From contig NZ_CP043727.1 of NCBI RefSeq assembly GCF_009831415.1, forward strand, positions 3,596,001 through 3,660,000: a stretch of DNA of 64,000 bases, in the 5' to 3' direction. Source of the DNA: Yersinia canariae (GTDB lineage: Bacteria; Pseudomonadota; Gammaproteobacteria; Enterobacterales; Enterobacteriaceae). A model generated the notes under the pieces. That model was not told where the DNA came from. It saw nothing but the letters and a program-made list of their open reading frames with translations, and did not search any database. Positions 59,580-64,000 of the stretch are shown here, in pieces (the first letter of the stretch is position 1; each line of letters begins with the position of its first letter). The position numbers and the translations under genes were made by a program.

Positions 59580-60830
59580 TTAAAGCCGGGCCATCGCACC
59601 GCCATTTGCAAAATAAGCTTTGATACCCGCAAAGATGGATTCAGCGACTTGCTGCTGAAAATGGCTGGTTCGCAATTTTCTCTCTTCTTCCAAATTACTG
59701 ATAAACGCGGTTTCAACCAAAATTGATGGAATATCAGGGGCTTTCAATACAGCAAAACCCGCCTGGTCAACCCGATTCTTGTGAAGTTTATTAATCTTCC
59801 CCATGCGGTTCAGTACTTCTTTACCAAATTTCAAGCTGTCATTGATAGTCGCAGTTTGCAGCAAATCAATCATCGTGTGGTCAAGATAGCGATCCCCACT
59901 CTTGCTAACCCCACCAATCTGGTCCGCCTCATTCTGTGTTTGCGCCAAGAAACGTGCAGCCGTGCTGGTTGCCCCTTTGGTCGATAATGCAAAGACTGAA
60001 GAACCTCTGGCTGCCTGGCTGGTAAAGGCATCGGCATGAATCGAAATGAATAAATCCGCACGTAGCTTGCGGGCTTTAGCTACCCGAACTTTTAAGGGAA
60101 TAAAAACATCTTCATTGCGAGTCATAAAGACCCGCATATTCGATTCTTTCTTAATCAGCGCCTGTAGCCGGCGGGCAATTTGCAGCACAATGTCTTTCTC
60201 ACGGGTTTTATTTCGGCCAATAGCACCGGGGTCTTCCCCACCGTGTCCGGGGTCTAACATGATAATTATCGGCCTATCCCGTCCTGCTTTACCTGCTTTC
60301 GGTGCTTCGGCAGGTAAAGTCCGCTCCACATTACCTTTATTGTAATCCTCCAATAATGCCAGCAATGGGTCATCTTCCGCCGAGGTTTTCCCCTCTTGCG
60401 GGTAGAGGTCCACCACCAGACGATTCCTGAACTCAGCAAAGGGTTTAAGGGTAAAGAGCTGCGGACTGATACTTTGCTTCAACTCCAAAACGAGCCGAAC
60501 CGTATTTTTATCAAACTGCCCTACTCGCGCCTGTTTCAAGTAAGGATCACCGACCTGAACTTGTTTGGTCATCTCTTTTAGCACGCTGTTGAGATGCACA
60601 CCTTCAATATCCACCACAATACGATCCGGATTCGTCAGCGCGAATTGGCGATACTTGAGCGGTGTATTGGATTCCAGTGTTACTCGGGTATATGTTGAAG
60701 AGGGCCAAATTCTGACGGCAATAATATGTGAAGCAGCAGCAAATCCAACTCGGCTGACACTCAGTAGCCACGCCGCGGCGGCACCTTGTAGTAGACGGCG
60801 ACGCCCAGAATTATGATTTGAATCTGCCAT
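59580..60830 (-). CDS. amiC: N-acetylmuramoyl-L-alanine amidase AmiC
   Basis: A 416-residue periplasmic amidase that splits septal peptidoglycan during daughter cell separation, activated by NlpD. A twin-arginine signal with RRRLLQ at 10-15 ends near GFAA. The AMIN domain covers about 35-150. The amidase_3 domain has [19 protein letters not shown] and [10 protein letters not shown] with the zinc ligands and catalytic Glu. It diverges from argA. Confidence 0.96.
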   Translation of the reverse strand: MADSNHNSGRRRLLQGAAAAWLLSVSRVGFAAASHIIAVRIWPSSTYTRVTLESNTPLKYRQFALTNPDRIVVDIEGVHLNSVLKEMTKQVQVGDPYLKQARVGQFDKNTVRLVLELKQSISPQLFTLKPFAEFRNRLVVDLYPQEGKTSAEDDPLLALLEDYNKGNVERTLPAEAPKAGKAGRDRPIIIMLDPGHGGEDPGAIGRNKTREKDIVLQIARRLQALIKKESNMRVFMTRNEDVFIPLKVRVAKARKLRADLFISIHADAFTSQAARGSSVFALSTKGATSTAARFLAQTQNEADQIGGVSKSGDRYLDHTMIDLLQTATINDSLKFGKEVLNRMGKINKLHKNRVDQAGFAVLKAPDIPSILVETAFISNLEEERKLRTSHFQQQVAESIFAGIKAYFANGGAMARL

Positions 60831-61015
60831 GTCACTCCAAAATAACTACCAAAATATGAATAAAAATCGAACAAAAAAAATTCACGAGGAAAAACTTTAA
60901 CGAATCGATCCCACGCTGTCATCAGAAAAACATTTTTATGTTATTCAATTTATTAATATGCATGTGTCATACATATGCATTCAATAGCAATTTCTTGCTT
61001 GCCATCTTGATCAAA

Positions 61016-61054
61016 AAAGAATAAAAATACAAAAATACCGAATAAAAATTCAAA
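61016..61054 (+). promoter_or_regulatory. ArgR operator: two ARG boxes before argA
   Basis: Two 18-bp boxes, AAAGAATAAAAATACAAA (61016-61033) and ACCGAATAAAAATTCAAA (61037-61054), fit the ARG consensus GAATwwwwATTCA and are 3 bp apart, the standard spacing for one ArgR hexamer. They end 11 bases before the argA start and overlap its ribosome binding region. Arginine repression is inferred. Confidence 0.82.
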
Positions 61055-61065
61055 GAGGATCTGCC

Positions 61066-62391
61066 GTGAAGGAACGTAGTACTGAACTGGTCCAGGGGTT
61101 TCGCCACTCAGTTCCCTATATCAATGCGCACCGCGGCAAGACATTTGTTGTCATGCTAGGGGGCGAGGCGATTGAGCATGAAAACTTCTCTAATATCGTT
61201 AACGATATAGGCTTGCTGCATAGCCTTGGGATCAGGCTGGTCGTGGTATATGGTGCTCGTCCGCAAATCGACAGCAATCTGGCGCAGCATCACTACGAGC
61301 CTATTTATCACAAGCACACCCGCGTGACTGATGCCCGTACATTGGAAATGGTTAAGCAAGCTGCGGGCCTATTGCAGTTGGATATCACTGCAAGATTATC
61401 AATGAGTTTGAATAATACCCCACTCCAAGGGGCGCATATCAATGTGGTCAGCGGTAACTTTATTATTGCTCAGCCCTTGGGGGTCGATGATGGTGTTGAT
61501 TATTGTCACAGTGGCCGTATTCGTCGGATTGATGAGGATGCGATTCATCGCCAATTAGACAATGGCGCTATTGTGTTGCTGGGGCCAGTGGCAGTATCCG
61601 TGACCGGCGAGAGCTTTAATCTGACGTCTGAAGAAGTTGCAACTCAGTTAGCTATCAAACTGAAAGCAGAAAAAATGATCGGTTTCTGCTCATCCCAAGG
61701 GGTGACGGATAGCGAGGGTAATATTATTTCTGAGCTGTTCCCCAATGATGCTCAAAAGCGGATTGAAGATTTAGAGCAAGAAGGCGATTACAACTCTGGG
61801 ACGGTACGTTTTCTACGCGGGGCAGTAAAAGCCTGCCGCAGCGGTGTACGCCGGAGCCATTTACTAAGTTATCAGGAAGATGGGTCGCTGGTACAAGAAT
61901 TATTCTCCCGCGATGGTATCGGTACCCAGATTGTCATGGAGAGTGCGGAACAAGTCCGTCGCGCGACAATTAATGATATTGGCGGCATATTGGAGCTGAT
62001 TCGCCCATTGGAGCAACAAGGTATCTTAGTGCGCCGCTCACGCGAACAGCTTGAGATGGAAATCGATAAATTCACCATTATCGAACGGGATAATTTAACC
62101 ATTGCATGCGCAGCACTTTATCCATTCCCTGAGGAACAAATCGGTGAAATGGCCTGTGTTGCTGTACACCCGGATTACCGCAGTTCATCCCGAGGGGAAA
62201 TGCTGTTAAAACGGGTCGCGAATCAAGCCCGCCAGATGGGCCTTAAAAAACTGTTTGTATTAACCACCCGCAGTATTCACTGGTTCCAGGAACGCGGTTT
62301 TACTCCTGCAGAAGTGGAAGTATTGCCGATTCAGAAGCAAGAATTATATAACTACCAACGCCGCTCAAAAATTATGTTGGCTGATTTGTAG
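61066..62391 (+). CDS. argA: N-acetylglutamate synthase
   Basis: A 441-residue first enzyme of arginine synthesis, acetylating glutamate with acetyl-CoA and inhibited by arginine in the family. The N-terminal amino-acid-kinase-like domain (about 1-285) starts [14 protein letters not shown], and the C-terminal GNAT domain has [19 protein letters not shown]. The start is GTG with AGAGGA upstream. The next gene, recD, is convergent. Confidence 0.97.
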   Translation: MKERSTELVQGFRHSVPYINAHRGKTFVVMLGGEAIEHENFSNIVNDIGLLHSLGIRLVVVYGARPQIDSNLAQHHYEPIYHKHTRVTDARTLEMVKQAAGLLQLDITARLSMSLNNTPLQGAHINVVSGNFIIAQPLGVDDGVDYCHSGRIRRIDEDAIHRQLDNGAIVLLGPVAVSVTGESFNLTSEEVATQLAIKLKAEKMIGFCSSQGVTDSEGNIISELFPNDAQKRIEDLEQEGDYNSGTVRFLRGAVKACRSGVRRSHLLSYQEDGSLVQELFSRDGIGTQIVMESAEQVRRATINDIGGILELIRPLEQQGILVRRSREQLEMEIDKFTIIERDNLTIACAALYPFPEEQIGEMACVAVHPDYRSSSRGEMLLKRVANQARQMGLKKLFVLTTRSIHWFQERGFTPAEVEVLPIQKQELYNYQRRSKIMLADL

Positions 62392-62406
62392 TAGCCGCGC
62401 ATCACA

Positions 62407-62435
62407 CCAAGGGGGCTAACATCCCCCTTGGTTTT
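62407..62435 (+). terminator. Terminator between argA and recD
   Basis: CCAAGGGGG pairs with CCCCCTTGG around a 7-base loop, then TTTT on the plus strand. It may also serve recD from the other side, with a weaker tail. Confidence 0.8.
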
Positions 62436-62441
62436 ATAAAA

Positions 62442-64000
62442 TCATCTCAGCTCATTCAAACGTTCCACCAATCCGCTAAGTCGTAGGGTGGGTGTACGAA
62501 TCGCATGGCCCAACACCGTATCACTGCTATACAGAGTTAAATGCTGCCGGGCGCGAGTGATGGCGGTATAGACCAATTCTCGAGTTAATACTGGCATGAA
62601 ACTATTGGGCAATACCAAGGCGGTATGTTCAAACTCAGATCCTTGGGATTTATGAACTGTCATGGCATAAGCAGTCTCATGGCGGGGAAGACGGCTCGGT
62701 TGCACGGATTTTATATTGCCATCTGGTAACTGGAAATGTACCCGCAGCTCACCTTGAGTATCATGCAAAGCAATACCAATATCGCCATTGAATAGGCCAA
62801 GAGCGCTGTCATTCAGCCCAATCATCACCGGCCGGCCAACATACCAACGCCCTGATGGTCCTGGGGGGCGCTCAATTAACCGCTTGTGGTGCAAGAGCTG
62901 TTCAATTCGCTCATTTAAGCCGCTGACACCAAATGGCCCGGAGCGTAATGTGCACAATAGTTGGTAGCGACCAAACTCTGCCAGCACATCGACAGCCCGC
63001 GCACCTGCTGTCGCCAGCTCCAGATAATGCTGATAACCGGCAACACAATCTTCCAGCAGTACCTGATAGTCTTCTGAATCGTCCAGAGAGAAACGTTCAA
63101 TATCTGAATATGCTCCGTTTAAAACGGATAATGCATCCCGATACCTCCCAGCATTCACGGCTAAAGCAAGCTGCCCAATGCCGGACTTTTCATCAAAACG
63201 ATAGCTTTTACGCAGCAAACACAAACTATCACGGACATTGACGGTATCGGTTTGCACATCACCAATCGGGATATTTCCCGTCAATATGCATCCTGTTAAG
63301 CGGGTTAATTGTTCAGCTCGAGATTCGCTATAGCCCAACTCAGCAAAACGGCAGATATCCCCTAGAACAGCGCCTGCTTCCACCGAGGCCAATTGATCAC
63401 GGTCACCGAGAAAAATCACCTGAGCTTTGGCTGGCAATGCCGCAATAAGCCGCGCCATCATAGGTAAATCCACCATTGATGCTTCATCAACCACCAGCAC
63501 ATCAAGATTTAAGGGATTCCCACGGTGATAACGAAGGCGCTGACTATTGGGTTGTGCGCCCAACAAACGGTGCAATGTGGACGCCTGGTCCGGAAATAGC
63601 TTGCGCTCATGCTCAGTCAGCGAAAGTTGGCGAATAGCGTTACCCAGTGATTCGGTCAAGCGGGCAGCAGCTTTACCGGTTGGGGCGGCAAGTTGGATAC
63701 GTAAACGTTGCCCCTGACTGAGTTGTATCAACGCAGTCAATAACTTGGCGACAGTCGTCGTTTTACCCGTTCCTGGCCCACCGGAAATCACAGAAATACG
63801 GCGGGTCGCAGCAACAGCAGCAGCCACTTTTTGCCAATCGACCTCAGTATCCGCCAGCCCAAATAGACGGTCGAGCGTCTCTCTTAGTAATACTTCATTT
63901 ACGTCTCTGGCATCGTTGATAAATGACGCGGTATTGTCACTGGCAATAAAGCGCACCACATCCCCTTCGTATTGCCACATCCGTTGTAGATACAAGCGGC
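62442..64000 (-). CDS. recD: Exodeoxyribonuclease V subunit alpha, C-terminal part (partial)
   Basis: About 519 codons of the RecD helicase of RecBCD; the N-terminal 90 or so residues lie beyond the right edge. Walker [18 protein letters not shown] is present with [16 protein letters not shown] (Walker B), [14 protein letters not shown] and the C-terminal [12 protein letters not shown] and [12 protein letters not shown] motifs of a superfamily 1B 5'-3' helicase. The frame runs open to base 64000, so no start is given. argA-recD adjacency is as in E. coli. Confidence 0.96.
   Translation of the reverse strand, partial: RLYLQRMWQYEGDVVRFIASDNTASFINDARDVNEVLLRETLDRLFGLADTEVDWQKVAAAVAATRRISVISGGPGTGKTTTVAKLLTALIQLSQGQRLRIQLAAPTGKAAARLTESLGNAIRQLSLTEHERKLFPDQASTLHRLLGAQPNSQRLRYHRGNPLNLDVLVVDEASMVDLPMMARLIAALPAKAQVIFLGDRDQLASVEAGAVLGDICRFAELGYSESRAEQLTRLTGCILTGNIPIGDVQTDTVNVRDSLCLLRKSYRFDEKSGIGQLALAVNAGRYRDALSVLNGAYSDIERFSLDDSEDYQVLLEDCVAGYQHYLELATAGARAVDVLAEFGRYQLLCTLRSGPFGVSGLNERIEQLLHHKRLIERPPGPSGRWYVGRPVMIGLNDSALGLFNGDIGIALHDTQGELRVHFQLPDGNIKSVQPSRLPRHETAYAMTVHKSQGSEFEHTALVLPNSFMPVLTRELVYTAITRARQHLTLYSSDTVLGHAIRTPTLRLSGLVERLNELR

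Overview
This is a chromosomal window from a gammaproteobacterium of the order Enterobacterales. Gene content, protein sequences and the exact gene strings point to Yersinia, perhaps the Y. enterocolitica-like group; the genus call is an inference from remembered homologues, as no search was run. Almost every base belongs to core genome. There is no prophage, insertion sequence, CRISPR array, toxin-antitoxin locus or genomic island, and I see no undescribed biological system here.

Layout. (1) 1-717: 3' end of pssA and the lipoprotein gene yfiM, convergent with an rRNA operon. (2) 718-6351: a complete minus-strand rRNA operon, 16S - tRNA-Ile(GAU) - tRNA-Ala(UGC) - 23S - 5S, with tandem P1/P2 promoters, two boxA antitermination sites, RNase III processing stems and two terminators. 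(3) 6401-15358: gmhB, the metNIQ methionine transporter behind a MetJ operator, rcsF-trmO, proS, nlpE, yaeQ-arfB and yaeP-rof. (4) 15442-39860: a long minus-strand run, in reading order rpsB-tsf-pyrH-frr-dxr-uppS-cdsA-rseP-bamA-skp-lpxD-fabZ-lpxA-lpxB-rnhB-dnaE-accA-ldcC-yaeR-tilS-cytochrome c. It supplies translation factors, isoprenoid and undecaprenyl phosphate synthesis, phospholipid and lipid A synthesis, and outer-membrane assembly. (5) 40294-45289: map, glnD, dapD and yaeH on the plus strand. (6) 45413-64000: yqcA-truC-yqcC, the CsrB regulatory RNA, syd, queF, ppnN, xni, rlmM-ygdD, gcvA with the divergent GcvB RNA, ygdI, csdA-csdE, tcdA, mltA, three identical initiator tRNA genes, amiC, argA behind two ArgR boxes, and the C-terminal part of recD.

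How it hangs together. The E. coli 4-5 minute cluster (gmhB to yaeH) is joined directly to the E. coli 63-minute cluster (yqcA to recD), and the rRNA operon has flanks that in E. coli belong to two different operons (rrnG and rrnH). The window is therefore a mosaic of conserved blocks with rearranged joints. A full-length ERIC element lies upstream of dxr, and a shorter palindrome resembling a deleted ERIC lies at the yaeH/yqcA joint. The best non-coding features are CsrB, with about 24 GGA motifs and a 36-bp upstream palindrome carrying a UvrY-type box, and GcvB. Many real starts are non-ATG (gmhB, arfB, yaeP, skp, frr and argA on GTG; fabZ and ppnN on TTG).
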